From: Sphingomonadales bacterium
Lineage (GTDB): Bacteria; Pseudomonadota; Alphaproteobacteria; Sphingomonadales; Sphingomonadaceae
Assembly (NCBI GenBank): GCA_016707885.1
Contig: JADJGU010000001.1
Span: forward strand, 1,057,501 to 1,121,500
Direction: 5' to 3'
Length of the DNA stretch: 64,000 nt
The notes beneath the pieces are model-generated. The model worked only from the letters and a program-made list of their open reading frames with translations, was not told the origin of the DNA and ran no database searches. Shown here piece after piece: positions 33,883 through 42,197 of this stretch (the stretch's first letter is position 1; the number at the start of each line of letters is the position of its first letter). The translations under genes and the position numbers were made by a program.

Positions 33883-34268
33883 GGATTTGTTCCTTGGTTC
33901 TAAGGGTTCGGCACCATGCCGCCCCTACTGACCAAGGCCTGACCATCAGCGATGATCAGGTAAGCTACGCGTCACCGCATTCGCGATGCGCGCAGCAACC
34001 AATGCTTCGTTAGTGGGGGAAGTCGAGTGGAAATATTCGGCCAAAGCGAACAATAAAGTGCAATCCTTGAAATGACCACGGTGCCGGGCGAAACAGGAAG
34101 AGCGTTGATATCCGAGCGAACCATATCGAACGAAACCGTTATGTCATTGTCACATAGGCTACTAATTCGAGTACGATTCAATGGGCGCGCTGCTCAAAGG
34201 GCAGCAGGTTTACAAGCTTGGCCTTGCATAGCTGCATTTGGTATCCAATCAGTTCTGGGAGATGTACG

Positions 34269-35000
34269 ATGCTGAAATTCCGATATATAGCTTTGGCTGT
34301 GACGCTTTTGGGAACGTCCTTAAATGCCGAGCCGACCGAAATCCTCATCCGTGTCATCAGTCAGGATGCCAAGTTTATCGGCGATAGCATGGGTGGCGCA
34401 CAGATTTTGGTGCGCGATACCAACAGCGGGAAACAGTTGGCAAAGGGCATCACAGCCGGAACGACCGGTGACACCAAGGCCATCATGGAAGCAAAAGGCC
34501 GAAGCCCCAAGCGGGCAACCCCCGACGCTGCATCATACACAGCCCGCATCAACATCAAGAAGCCGACTTTGGTGGAAGTTGTTGTAAATGGATCCCAGTC
34601 GAGCCGTGATTCACGTGCACAAGTAACATCGCAGCGTTGGATAGTGCCGGGTGAATCCTTCAATCTAGGGGATGGTTGGGTCATTGAACTGCCCGGCCTG
34701 GCGATTACACCCTCTGTCACGCGAAAGGCCCGTTCCATCCAGGTTGATGCCAAGGTCGAATTGCTGTGCGGATGCCCGATCACACCTGGGGGCCTATGGG
34801 ACTCCGCCGATTATGAAGTCAGGGCAATGTTGTGGAACGGCAACACACTCTTGGAGAGCGCCAAGCTGAATTTTGTCGAAGCGCCGGGGCGTTTTGCGGG
34901 CGCTATCGATCTACCCGAGAAAGGCCGCTTTCGCCTGAAGCTGTTTGCGCGGAATATGCGAACAGGCAATAGCGGCTTGGTCGACGTTAAGGTCGATTAG
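34269..35000 (+). CDS. Exported protein of unknown function
   Basis: A 243-residue protein with a signal peptide (MLKFRYIALAVTLLGTSLNAEP). The mature part is beta-rich: VISQDAKFIGDSMGGAQILVRDTNSGKQLAKG, then RWIVPGESFNLGDGWVIELPGL and VELLCGCPITPGGLWDSADYEVRAMLWNG. The CGCP pair of cysteines could bind a metal or a sulfur compound. The final part (GAIDLPEKGRFRLKLFARN) is Ig-like. It opens the sulfide-related block, but its role is not known. Confidence 0.7.
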   Translation: MLKFRYIALAVTLLGTSLNAEPTEILIRVISQDAKFIGDSMGGAQILVRDTNSGKQLAKGITAGTTGDTKAIMEAKGRSPKRATPDAASYTARINIKKPTLVEVVVNGSQSSRDSRAQVTSQRWIVPGESFNLGDGWVIELPGLAITPSVTRKARSIQVDAKVELLCGCPITPGGLWDSADYEVRAMLWNGNTLLESAKLNFVEAPGRFAGAIDLPEKGRFRLKLFARNMRTGNSGLVDVKVD

Positions 35001-35053
35001 AGTTTTCGGTAATCGTCGCCGATGCAAATTTGGTTCGTTTCGCACCCGTCCGC

Positions 35054-35067
35054 TTGACTTGAGTCAA
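35054..35067. promoter_or_regulatory. FNR/FixK-type box
   Basis: TTGACTTGAGTCAA is a perfect TTGAC-N4-GTCAA palindrome, the form bound by Fnr/FixK-type Crp-family regulators. It is centred about 60 bp upstream of the next start codon (35121), at a workable activator distance. It points to low-oxygen control; the binding protein is not identified. Confidence 0.55.
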
Positions 35068-35120
35068 AGCGCGACCGCTTGGAAACAGTAAGCTAACGAC
35101 AGGTTTTGAAAGGACAAACT

Positions 35121-35312
35121 ATGACTGGCCGCCTAATGTTCGCTCTGTTTTTCGTCATCGCTACAACCATGATGGGAAGCGCCATTGTTGCCGTTTTGAC
35201 TATGCAGCTTGATACCGGAAAGCCGATCATGCTTGCTGCTGCTGCTGGATTTGTGGCTGCCTTGCCAGTGACTTGGCTTGTTTCGCGTCAGATCACCAAG
35301 TTGCGTCAGTGA
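35121..35312 (+). CDS. Small two-segment membrane protein
   Basis: A 63-residue protein with two hydrophobic stretches (MFALFFVIATTMMGSAIVAVLTM and IMLAAAAGFVAALPVTWLVSRQI). Small proteins of this pattern are often labelled CTP synthetase in databases, wrongly by size. AAGGAC precedes ATG 35121, and an FNR-type box lies upstream. It ends 6 bp from the convergent TauE gene. Confidence 0.7.
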   Translation: MTGRLMFALFFVIATTMMGSAIVAVLTMQLDTGKPIMLAAAAGFVAALPVTWLVSRQITKLRQ

Positions 35313-35318
35313 CGCAAG

Positions 35319-36101
35319 TCAAAGTTCGCCTACACCGCGGTAGATCATATACGCTGCAACAACAAATATCAGCAGAGCGAACAAGGTGTTAAGCGCGCCT
35401 TTCTTGCCTGACAGGCGAGTAGAGGCCAAGGTACCAACCCATCCGCCAAGCACGCCGCCGCCGATGAAGGCCGCCGCCAACCACCAATCGACCAGCCCGG
35501 ATAACGCATAGTTGAACGAGGTAGACAATCCAAAGGCAGCAACTGCAACCAAGGATGATCCTACCGCGTTGACCATCGGCATGTGGGTTGCCGCAATCAA
35601 TCCGGGAACGATAAGGAACCCGCCACCTATCCCGAAAAATCCGGAGAACAAGCCGGTCGCACCGCCATAAGCCATAACCTTGGGCGCATTCTCGCGATGG
35701 CAGCTTGCACCCGGATCTCCGCTGTCGTTGCGGTTCTTCAGCATGATCGCACCGACCACCAGCATCAATAGCGCGAAGAGCAGCAGAAGTTTCTGTCCGT
35801 CGACGGCTTTGCCAATGGTCGAACCGGCAAAGGCCCCTATCGCACCGGCAAAGGCATACATGCCACCGCAACGCCAGATCACATTGCCCTTGCGTGCATG
35901 CGGTATAAGATTGGCAAGCGCATTGGCAGCCACTGCCAAAGCACTGGTACCGATGGCGACATGGGGATTGGTGACGCCAACCAGATACACCATCAACGGT
36001 ACGGCTAGGATCGAGCCTCCACCGCCTACCAGCCCGAGGACAAAGCCGACCAACGCCCCGGCGCCGCCGCCGAGCCAATATTGAAAGGGCTCGAGCATCA
36101 T
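35319..36101 (-). CDS. TauE/SafE (TSUP) family exporter
   Basis: A 260-residue inner-membrane protein with about eight hydrophobic segments in two repeats. The first opens LGGGAGALVGFVLGLVGGGGSILAVPLMVYLVGV, the second GLFSGFFGIGGGFLIVPGLI, the glycine-rich signature of the TSUP family. Relatives export sulfite or other sulfur oxyanions. It is the last gene of the SQR-to-TauE operon, 4 bp behind the persulfide dioxygenase, so export of the sulfite made by that enzyme is the likely job. Confidence 0.92.
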   Translation of the reverse strand: MMLEPFQYWLGGGAGALVGFVLGLVGGGGSILAVPLMVYLVGVTNPHVAIGTSALAVAANALANLIPHARKGNVIWRCGGMYAFAGAIGAFAGSTIGKAVDGQKLLLLFALLMLVVGAIMLKNRNDSGDPGASCHRENAPKVMAYGGATGLFSGFFGIGGGFLIVPGLIAATHMPMVNAVGSSLVAVAAFGLSTSFNYALSGLVDWWLAAAFIGGGVLGGWVGTLASTRLSGKKGALNTLFALLIFVVAAYMIYRGVGEL

Positions 36102-36105
36102 CGGC

Positions 36106-37023
36106 TTACAACGCGTCGACCGGCAGTTTCAGGTACCGACTGCCATTGGCTTCGGGTTCGGGGAAGTGCCCGCCGCGAATGTTGACCTGTATTGATGGCA
36201 GGATCAGCTTGGGCATGCCCAGCGTCGCATCGCGGGCTTCGCGCATTGCGACAAATTCATCCTCGCTTACGCCGTCATGCACATGGACATTGCTTGTCCG
36301 CTGGGCGGATACGCTGGTTTCCCAGACAAAAACGTCGCGGCCCGGCGCCTTATAATCGTGGCACAAAAAGAGCCGCGTTTCGCCGGGAAGCGTCAGCAGG
36401 CGCTTGATCGAGCGGAACAAGGTCCGCGCATCGCCGCCGGGGAAGTCCGCTCTGGCGGTGCCATAGTCGGGCATGAACAAGGTGTCGCCGATGAAGGCCG
36501 CGTCGCCGATGACAAAGGCCATGTCGGCTGGGGTGTGACCCGGAACATGTAAGGCTATCGCATCTACCGAACCGAGCTTGAAAGTTTCGCCGTCGCCAAA
36601 CAACCGTTCGAACTGCGAACCATCGCGCTTAAAGCGGTCGTCGAGGTTGAAGACTGTGGCGAACACACCCTGCACATGGGTTATTTCTGCGCCAATAGCG
36701 AGCGTTCCACCCAACCGCTCCTGCAAATAGGGTGCGGCAGAGATATGGTCGGCATGGGCATGCGTTTCCAATATCCATTCTACGTCGAGATTGGCGTTCT
36801 TCACATATTCGACAACGTGATCGGCCGATATGGTCGACGTCCGGCCAGATGGTGCATCAAAATCGAGTACCGAGTCGATGATAGCAGCTTTGGCAGTTGC
36901 CGGGTCGCTGACGACATGCGTCGCGGTGAAGGTGTCTTCGTCGAAGAAGGTTTTAATGACGACCGGCGCGGATTTGCCGCGTTCGATAATCACTGCTGCC
37001 TGATCGATGATAGCATCAGCCAT
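36106..37023 (-). CDS. Persulfide dioxygenase-like MBL-fold protein
   Basis: A 305-residue metallo-beta-lactamase-fold protein of the ETHE1/Blh (persulfide dioxygenase) group. The metal motif is THAHADH (87-93). Further ligands are in ALHVPGHTPADMAF, GDTLFMPDYGTARADFPGGDARTL, and LFLCHDYKAPGRDV. It should oxidise glutathione persulfide to sulfite with O2 in the cytoplasm. ATG 37023 is chosen; 16 upstream codons are open but would lie inside the upstream gene. It overlaps that AhpD-like gene by 8 bp. Confidence 0.9.
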   Translation of the reverse strand: MADAIIDQAAVIIERGKSAPVVIKTFFDEDTFTATHVVSDPATAKAAIIDSVLDFDAPSGRTSTISADHVVEYVKNANLDVEWILETHAHADHISAAPYLQERLGGTLAIGAEITHVQGVFATVFNLDDRFKRDGSQFERLFGDGETFKLGSVDAIALHVPGHTPADMAFVIGDAAFIGDTLFMPDYGTARADFPGGDARTLFRSIKRLLTLPGETRLFLCHDYKAPGRDVFVWETSVSAQRTSNVHVHDGVSEDEFVAMREARDATLGMPKLILPSIQVNIRGGHFPEPEANGSRYLKLPVDAL

Positions 37024-37369
37024 TGGCTGCCTCCTTGAACTGGTCATAGGCCTCGACCGCCTGCGCGGCATACATAAGGCTCGGTCCAGCCCCCATATAG
37101 AGCGCCATGCCCATCACTTCCATTATCTCTTCGCGCGTCGCACCATGTTTGACCGCTGCTTGCGCATGGAAAGCAACACAGCCATCGCACCGGATCGCAA
37201 CCGATATGGCAAGCGCAATCAGCTCCTTGGTCTTGGTGTCAACGGCACCGCCTGCAGTCGCGGCCTGCGCCATCGCCGAAAATGCTTTGGTGACTTCCGG
37301 GCTACCCAGGCGGACCTGCTTGATCGCGCCGGACAATTCGCTGGCCATAGCGGCCCAATCCTTGTGCAT
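37016..37369 (-). CDS. AhpD-like carboxymuconolactone decarboxylase family protein
   Basis: A 117-residue protein of the CMD/AhpD family. The redox CxxC and following histidine are present in AIRCDGCVAFHAQAAVKHGATREEI (C61, C64, H68), so it is a thiol oxidoreductase of the alkylhydroperoxidase type rather than a decarboxylase. ATG 37369 is chosen; an open extension upstream is not family-like. In this operon it may handle peroxide or persulfide stress (inference). Confidence 0.88.
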   Translation of the reverse strand: MHKDWAAMASELSGAIKQVRLGSPEVTKAFSAMAQAATAGGAVDTKTKELIALAISVAIRCDGCVAFHAQAAVKHGATREEIMEVMGMALYMGAGPSLMYAAQAVEAYDQFKEAANG

Positions 37370-37407
37370 GGGGAGGTATCCTTTTCTGTTTTCTCGCCAA
37401 AGGGGAG

Positions 37408-37947
37408 CTATTGCTGATCGCGGCCCCGTCCATTTATTCCGCGCCCGGGACCCATTGTACCACCCCGGGCAACGCACCGTTCGAAGGCCGGTAGATGGCG
37501 TTCGCGCGAGGCCCATTGCAGCGTGGTCAGGGTTTTACGAACTTGCGCATCCTGAATGGTCGGCAGCAATTTATCGTAGAGCGCGATATTCTCCCGCTCG
37601 GCGATGATGCCTTGCTGGCAAGCTTCAAGAAGCGAAGGCGGTGCCTGCTCCTTATCTAGCCACGGATTGGTATTGTTATAACTGATCCCGAGGCGATCCA
37701 TTTCGATTTTCACCGATGCGGCGTGCCGCCGCTCGGCTTCGATGATGTTTATAAAAGGACGGGCCTCGCCAAATTTCTTTATCACTGCTGCATAAATTGC
37801 TTCGGCGCGATATTCATCGTCAAGTGCCGCAACCAGCGCTTCCTTGTCCGCCTTGGCAATGGCGAGCGAGGGGGACGCGCATCCGCATATCGCCAACGCC
37901 CCAAGCGCCGCCATGGTCCCGTTTTGGAGATTTTTGTTAAGCGACAT
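37408..37947 (-). CDS. DUF2202 ferritin-like lipoprotein
   Basis: A 179-residue exported protein with a lipobox-like end to its signal sequence (GALAICGCAS). The mature part is a ferritin-like four-helix bundle of the DUF2202 family: ALDDEYRAEAIYAAVIKKFGEARPFINIIEAERRHAASV and IIAERENIALYDKLL supply Glu and His ligands for a di-metal centre. The role is unknown. It sits between the TolC and AhpD-like genes in the sulfide operon, possibly for metal or oxidant handling. Confidence 0.82.
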   Translation of the reverse strand: MSLNKNLQNGTMAALGALAICGCASPSLAIAKADKEALVAALDDEYRAEAIYAAVIKKFGEARPFINIIEAERRHAASVKIEMDRLGISYNNTNPWLDKEQAPPSLLEACQQGIIAERENIALYDKLLPTIQDAQVRKTLTTLQWASRERHLPAFERCVARGGTMGPGRGINGRGRDQQ

Positions 37948-37971
37948 AAATGCAACCTTTCAGGTTCTGGC

Positions 37972-39226
37972 CTATTGCGTGCCGGTGAGGGCGAGCAGGC
38001 GGTAAGCGGACTATGCGGTCCGTGCGTGCAGATTCCAAAGCAGCGGATGCGGCGATTGCCTCACGTTCGGCATCCAGCAAGGCAAGTTGCGGCTTCATCC
38101 CAACCCGTACTTCCTCACGCACGCTGCGCAGCGCCTCGCGCGCGGCACTTTCCTGTTCCTGTGCTGCGGTCTCTACAAGGGAAGCGGTGCGGACACCCGA
38201 AAAGGCTGCAATGACATGCTCACGGATTACATCCTGAGCAGCTCGCAATTGCGCCTCGGCCGCACGCAACCGGGCACCACTTTCGGCGATTTTACCGGAA
38301 ACGCGTCCGCCGCTAAAAATCTGCCACCGGGCCCTGACGCCAACTGTTGCGCTATCGGCCTTATATCCGGGGAAAAACTGGTCGCGCACCATGGCACCCT
38401 CGGCAAAGGCGCTAACCATGGGCAGTTGATCAGCTTTTTCGCCCTTCAGTCCGGCTTGGGCCGCTCTCACCGCTGCTTCGGCTTGTGCGAGTTGGGGGTT
38501 ATTGGCCTCGGCCTGGGCGACGGCATCATCGAGCGTTGCCGGAAGTACCGGACTGGCGGGTAAGGGCTGCAGGTCGGTACCATCTAGTCCAGTCAACGAC
38601 TGGAACCACGCGCGTGCTGTCACCAACTGTCCTTCGGACCGAGCCAGTCCAGCCTTTGCTTCTGCCGTCCGTGCCTGCGCTTGCGCCACATCGGTGCGGG
38701 GGCTTTCCCCGACGCTAAACCGAAGTCGGGCCTGGCGTTCTATTTCTGCTGTTTCGTCAACCAGCTGCGCATAATGGCGTACCATTGTTTCAGCAGCGAT
38801 CACTGCGCCATAAGCTCCGGCTACATTGGCGACAAGATTTGCCTGCGTCGCGACCACGCCCGCCTCGGCCGCGGCAATGCCAGCCCGCGCTTGTTCGACC
38901 CCCGCTGAAACCTTGCCACCCGTAAACAAAGGCTGTTCTATCACCAACTGGGCAGCGGCAGGCGTCACATTATCTGCAGTCAGTCCGAAATAGCCCTTGG
39001 GGTCCAGACGCCCTGCGCCAATGGTGCCTGACAGAATGGCGCTCGGTCGTCCACCCGATTTGGCCTGTTGCAACCGTGCCTTGGCGATATCGCTTTCGGC
39101 TTCGGCAACATCTACTTCGGGGGCATGCTCCTTCGCTGCCGCTATCGCCTCTTCAAGAGTTGTGGCGTGCAGCGGAACAGCCCAAACGAGGGTCGTAAGG
39201 CCAAGAACGAGCGCGGCATTTCTCAC
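37972..39226 (-). pseudogene. TolC-family outer membrane protein, frameshifted near its end
   Basis: An outer-membrane efflux protein that pairs with the RND pump encoded on the other side of the divergent promoter. GTG 39226 overlaps the DUF2892 stop (GTGA). The signal peptide is AALVLGLTTLVWAVPLHA, and the two TolC repeats start TTLEEAIAAAKEHAPEVDVAEAE and TLDDAVAQAEANNPQLAQAE. Near the end the frame breaks at about 38005-38010. With two bases (GC) restored it reads RTDRIVRAYRLLALTGTQ and stops at TAG 37972 after 418 residues. As given, the reading frame runs to 37937 with an unnatural tail. Function may survive, since only the last dozen residues change. Confidence 0.85.
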
Positions 39227-39426
39227 TTGAAGGCAACCCCCGGGGCAACGCCCATCGCTTTGAATATCTTCGCAGCGGGGCAGAAACCCGTAAACGCCGC
39301 CTGCAACATATTCAGCCCGGCAAAAGCGCTGAGGCCGACCCAATACGGATGCACGGTCAACGACAGCGCGATGCCAACGAGTACAACGAAACCGGCAAAA
39401 GCCAATACTGCACGATCAAGTGTCAT
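39223..39426 (-). CDS. DUF2892 inner-membrane protein (YgaP-like)
   Basis: A 67-residue protein with two membrane segments and the DUF2892 end LNMLQAAFTGFCPAAKIFKAMG. The same domain forms the membrane part of the rhodanese YgaP, where its cysteine lies near the sulfurtransferase. Here the rhodanese is a separate gene across the divergent promoter, so the pair may work as a split YgaP. It lies 15 bp behind the SQR gene. Confidence 0.88.
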   Translation of the reverse strand: MTLDRAVLAFAGFVVLVGIALSLTVHPYWVGLSAFAGLNMLQAAFTGFCPAAKIFKAMGVAPGVAFK

Positions 39427-39441
39427 TTTCTGATCCTTTCG

Positions 39442-40722
39442 TCACATTTTCAGTTTGCGAATGCCCATCACATGCATGGCAAGTTTTTCATAAAAGGGCT
39501 CGCTTTCGCCCTTGCGAACTTTGCGCAGAAAGTATTTTTCAAACCCGATTTTCGCGAGATGAACCCATTTACCACTCGCCGACCAGTTGAGGTTGCGCGG
39601 CGGAATTTGCGGCTGCGCGACAAAGGCAACGCCACCATCGCCAAAGTCAGCAAGGCAGACCGCATTCCAGGTTGCTTCGTGCGTGGGTTCCTTGCCATCG
39701 AGTATTTCGACAAAGTTCTCGGCAATCGCCGTCACCATCGATTCGATCATGAAACCGGTTTTGGGTACGCCAACCGGAACGGGAGTCGGGCCCGTCGGCG
39801 GTATGGCTACGCATACGCCCAGCGCGAATATTTCAGGAAATTTCGGATTGCGCTGATGCTTGTCGATCAGGATGAAACCGCGCGGATTGGTGAGCCCTTC
39901 AATATCCCGCACCGCCGGGACGCCCCGGAAAGCAGGCAGAAGCATCGAATAGCCAAAGGGCAGATCATGTTTGGACTTGACCGAACCATCGTCCGCCACT
40001 TCCTCGACATATGCCATGCCTGCTTCAAAGCTGGTAACGCGGGCGTTGGTTATCCATTTGATATGGCGATTACGTAGCTCGCTTTCGAGCAGAGTCTTGG
40101 TGTCGCCGACACCGTCCAGACCCAGATGGCCGATATAGGGTTCAGCCGTGACGAACGTCATCGGCACCTTGTCACGGATTTTGCGACGCTTGAGTTCGGT
40201 ATCGAGGATCAAAGCAAATTCGTAGGCCGGGCCATAGCAGGATGCGCCCTGCGCGGCGCCGACTACGATTGGGCCCGGGTTCTTGCAGAATTCTTCAAAG
40301 GCATCTGCGGCTGCGGCTGCGTGGCTGGTTTGGCATACCGAGACGGTGTGACCGCCATTGGGACCAAAGCCTTCAATTTCGTCAAAAGCGAGATCGGGAC
40401 CAGTAGCAATTACAAGATAATCGTAATTGATAGATTCGCCATTGTTGAGCTCGACCCTTTTCTCGGCGGGATGGATGCGCTTCGCCCCGGCGGAGGTGAA
40501 GCCGATTCCCTTCTTGGCGAAAATCGGAGGCAAGTGGACCTGGATGGCCTCCGGTTCGCGCCAGCGAACAGCGACCCAAGGGTTTGAAGGGACGAAAGAA
40601 TAGGTGTCTGAGTCAGAGATCATCATGATTTCAGCTCGTTTTCCAACCGCGCCATTAATTTCATACGCCGCGATTGTGCCACCAAGCCCTGCACCTAAAA
40701 CCACTATCCTGGGGGTCGTCAT
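39442..40722 (-). CDS. Sulfide:quinone oxidoreductase-like flavoprotein
   Basis: A 426-residue FAD protein that should oxidise sulfide and pass electrons to quinone at the membrane. The FAD site is RIVVLGAGLGGTIAAYEI; SFVPSNPWVAVRWR and FDEIEGFGPNGGHTVSVCQT follow as in SQR. Three cysteines, C130, C162 (GASCYGP) and C356 (NAVCLADFGD), fall at the places used by the well-known SQR catalytic cysteines. The C-terminal helices (KIGFEKYFLRKVR) could anchor it to the membrane. It heads a seven-gene minus-strand operon, divergent from the rhodanese. Flavocytochrome c sulfide dehydrogenase is the alternative, less likely without a cytochrome partner. Confidence 0.92.
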   Translation of the reverse strand: MTTPRIVVLGAGLGGTIAAYEINGAVGKRAEIMMISDSDTYSFVPSNPWVAVRWREPEAIQVHLPPIFAKKGIGFTSAGAKRIHPAEKRVELNNGESINYDYLVIATGPDLAFDEIEGFGPNGGHTVSVCQTSHAAAAADAFEEFCKNPGPIVVGAAQGASCYGPAYEFALILDTELKRRKIRDKVPMTFVTAEPYIGHLGLDGVGDTKTLLESELRNRHIKWITNARVTSFEAGMAYVEEVADDGSVKSKHDLPFGYSMLLPAFRGVPAVRDIEGLTNPRGFILIDKHQRNPKFPEIFALGVCVAIPPTGPTPVPVGVPKTGFMIESMVTAIAENFVEILDGKEPTHEATWNAVCLADFGDGGVAFVAQPQIPPRNLNWSASGKWVHLAKIGFEKYFLRKVRKGESEPFYEKLAMHVMGIRKLKM

Positions 40723-40751
40723 GATCGTCTCCTGCCGCCATTCTCATTTTC

Positions 40752-40795
40752 GTATATTGACTAAATATGATAATTAAATGATATATGCAATATAC
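40752..40795. promoter_or_regulatory. AT-rich operator between SQR and rhodanese genes
   Basis: A perfect 8-bp inverted repeat GTATATTG (40752-40759) / CAATATAC (40788-40795) surrounds AT-rich DNA in the divergent promoter region. ArsR-type persulfide sensors (BigR, SqrR) bind AT-rich palindromes of this sort, and two such regulators are encoded in the cluster. Related TATATG-type words occur upstream of cydA/cydD and of the peroxiredoxin at 54.2 kb. Confidence 0.55.
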
Positions 40796-40815
40796 AAATT
40801 GATTTGGAGATTCCC

Positions 40816-41151
40816 ATGTTCGGTTTTGGTGGCAAAAAGCATAAGGAAATCAGCGCGGCTGAACTTAGCGCGATGCTGAAGGATGATGCCGTTTTGCTGG
40901 TCGATGTCCGAGAGGTCGACGAATTTTCCGATGGCCATATCGCGGGTGCGATCAACATGCCTTTGTCGCAGTTTCAGGCTTCACGCATTCCTGATCCTGA
41001 TGGCAAGACAGTGGTGCTGCAATGTGCAGGCGGCAAACGTTCCGCCATGGCGCTCGATAAATGTGCATCAGCGCAAGCGGCCATTGAGACTCATCTGGCC
41101 GGCGGCATTGGTGCCTGGAAATCTGCCGGTTTCCCGATTGTTCGTGGTTGA
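40816..41151 (+). CDS. Rhodanese-domain sulfurtransferase
   Basis: A 111-residue single-domain rhodanese. VLLVDVREVDEFSDGHIAGAINMPLSQF and the active-site loop LQCAGGKRSAMA (persulfide-carrying C70) are clear. It moves sulfane sulfur between thiols in the cytoplasm. ATG 40816 has TTTGGAG eight bases upstream. It is the first gene of a plus-strand operon: rhodanese, RND adaptor, RND pump, ArsR regulator. Confidence 0.92.
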   Translation: MFGFGGKKHKEISAAELSAMLKDDAVLLVDVREVDEFSDGHIAGAINMPLSQFQASRIPDPDGKTVVLQCAGGKRSAMALDKCASAQAAIETHLAGGIGAWKSAGFPIVRG

Positions 41152-41162
41152 GGAGTAATCCG

Positions 41163-42197
41163 ATGAGTCGCCGTTCATATTTGCCTCTTATACTGGCCCT
41201 GACTACGCCGCTTGCTGCGTGTGGCGGAGGCGAGCAGGAGACGGCACCCAAAACCGAAGCCGTAAAAGGTGGTGAGCGGTTGCTGCTGAAGGTTACGCCA
41301 ATGGCGGATATGAAGGCAGTCGGTGCCGAAATCACTACGCGCGACATGGCTGAAGCGACGGTGCGGATCCCCGGCATTTTGCAAAGCCTGACGGTGCGCG
41401 AAGGCGATATGGTCAAAAAGGGCCAGCGGATCGGCATGGTTGTCGACACGCGCTTGGGCTATGAATCAGCTGCGTTTGGCGCACAGATTGCAGCTGCACA
41501 GGCAGAGGCCGGCCGTGCGCAGGCCGAGCTGGAGCGCATCCGCTATCTCTACAACCAGAATGTCTATGCCAAGGCCCGCCTCGAACAGGCCGAGGCGGCT
41601 GCTCGAGCGGCCAACGCGCAGGTTGCCGCTGCCCGCGCCCAACAGGGAGCCGTATCCAGCGTTGCCGGGCAAGGCGCGATCATCGCACCTGCATCCGGAC
41701 GTGTGCTGCGCGCCGATATACCGCAAGGCTCTGCGGTGGCACCGGGAGTGTCGGTCGCAACTATTACCGCAGGCGAGCCGATCGTGCGGCTTGACCTTCC
41801 TGAGTCGTTGATAGGCAAGGTCCGCGTAGGCGCGCGGATTGCGCTTGCCGATCCCGATATGCCCTCCGGGTCGCTAATTGGGCAGGTGGTGCAGGTCTAT
41901 CCTGCCATCGCCGGGGGCCGGGTGCGTTTGGATGCCACCGTATCCGGCCTCGCTACCACTTCGGTCGGGCGTCGCGTTAACGCGACTGTCGAGGTTGGGC
42001 AGCGCAACGCCATTGTCGTCCCGCGCAAATTTGTCTCGACCCGTTATGGCATGGATTATGTCGATGTCGTCGCCAAGGATGGCGCGCTGTCCAGCGTTCC
42101 GGTTCAGCTCGCACCCGCTGCCGACAGCGGAATGGTAGAGATATTGAGCGGCGTTGGTGAAGGCGATACGCTCTACACAGCGGGTGGTCCAAAATGA
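41163..42197 (+). CDS. RND efflux periplasmic adaptor lipoprotein
   Basis: A 344-residue membrane-fusion protein. A lipoprotein signal ends LTTPLAACGGG. Domains in order are the lipoyl half (VRIPGILQSLTVREGDMVKKGQRIG), an alpha-hairpin (AQAEAGRAQAELERIRYLYNQ to VAAARAQQG), the second lipoyl half (IIAPASGRVLRADIPQGSAV) and a beta-barrel (VRLDLPESLIGKVRVGARI). It links the RND pump at 42194 to an outer-membrane channel, probably the TolC gene of the divergent operon. It overlaps the pump gene by 4 bp. Confidence 0.9.
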   Translation: MSRRSYLPLILALTTPLAACGGGEQETAPKTEAVKGGERLLLKVTPMADMKAVGAEITTRDMAEATVRIPGILQSLTVREGDMVKKGQRIGMVVDTRLGYESAAFGAQIAAAQAEAGRAQAELERIRYLYNQNVYAKARLEQAEAAARAANAQVAAARAQQGAVSSVAGQGAIIAPASGRVLRADIPQGSAVAPGVSVATITAGEPIVRLDLPESLIGKVRVGARIALADPDMPSGSLIGQVVQVYPAIAGGRVRLDATVSGLATTSVGRRVNATVEVGQRNAIVVPRKFVSTRYGMDYVDVVAKDGALSSVPVQLAPAADSGMVEILSGVGEGDTLYTAGGPK

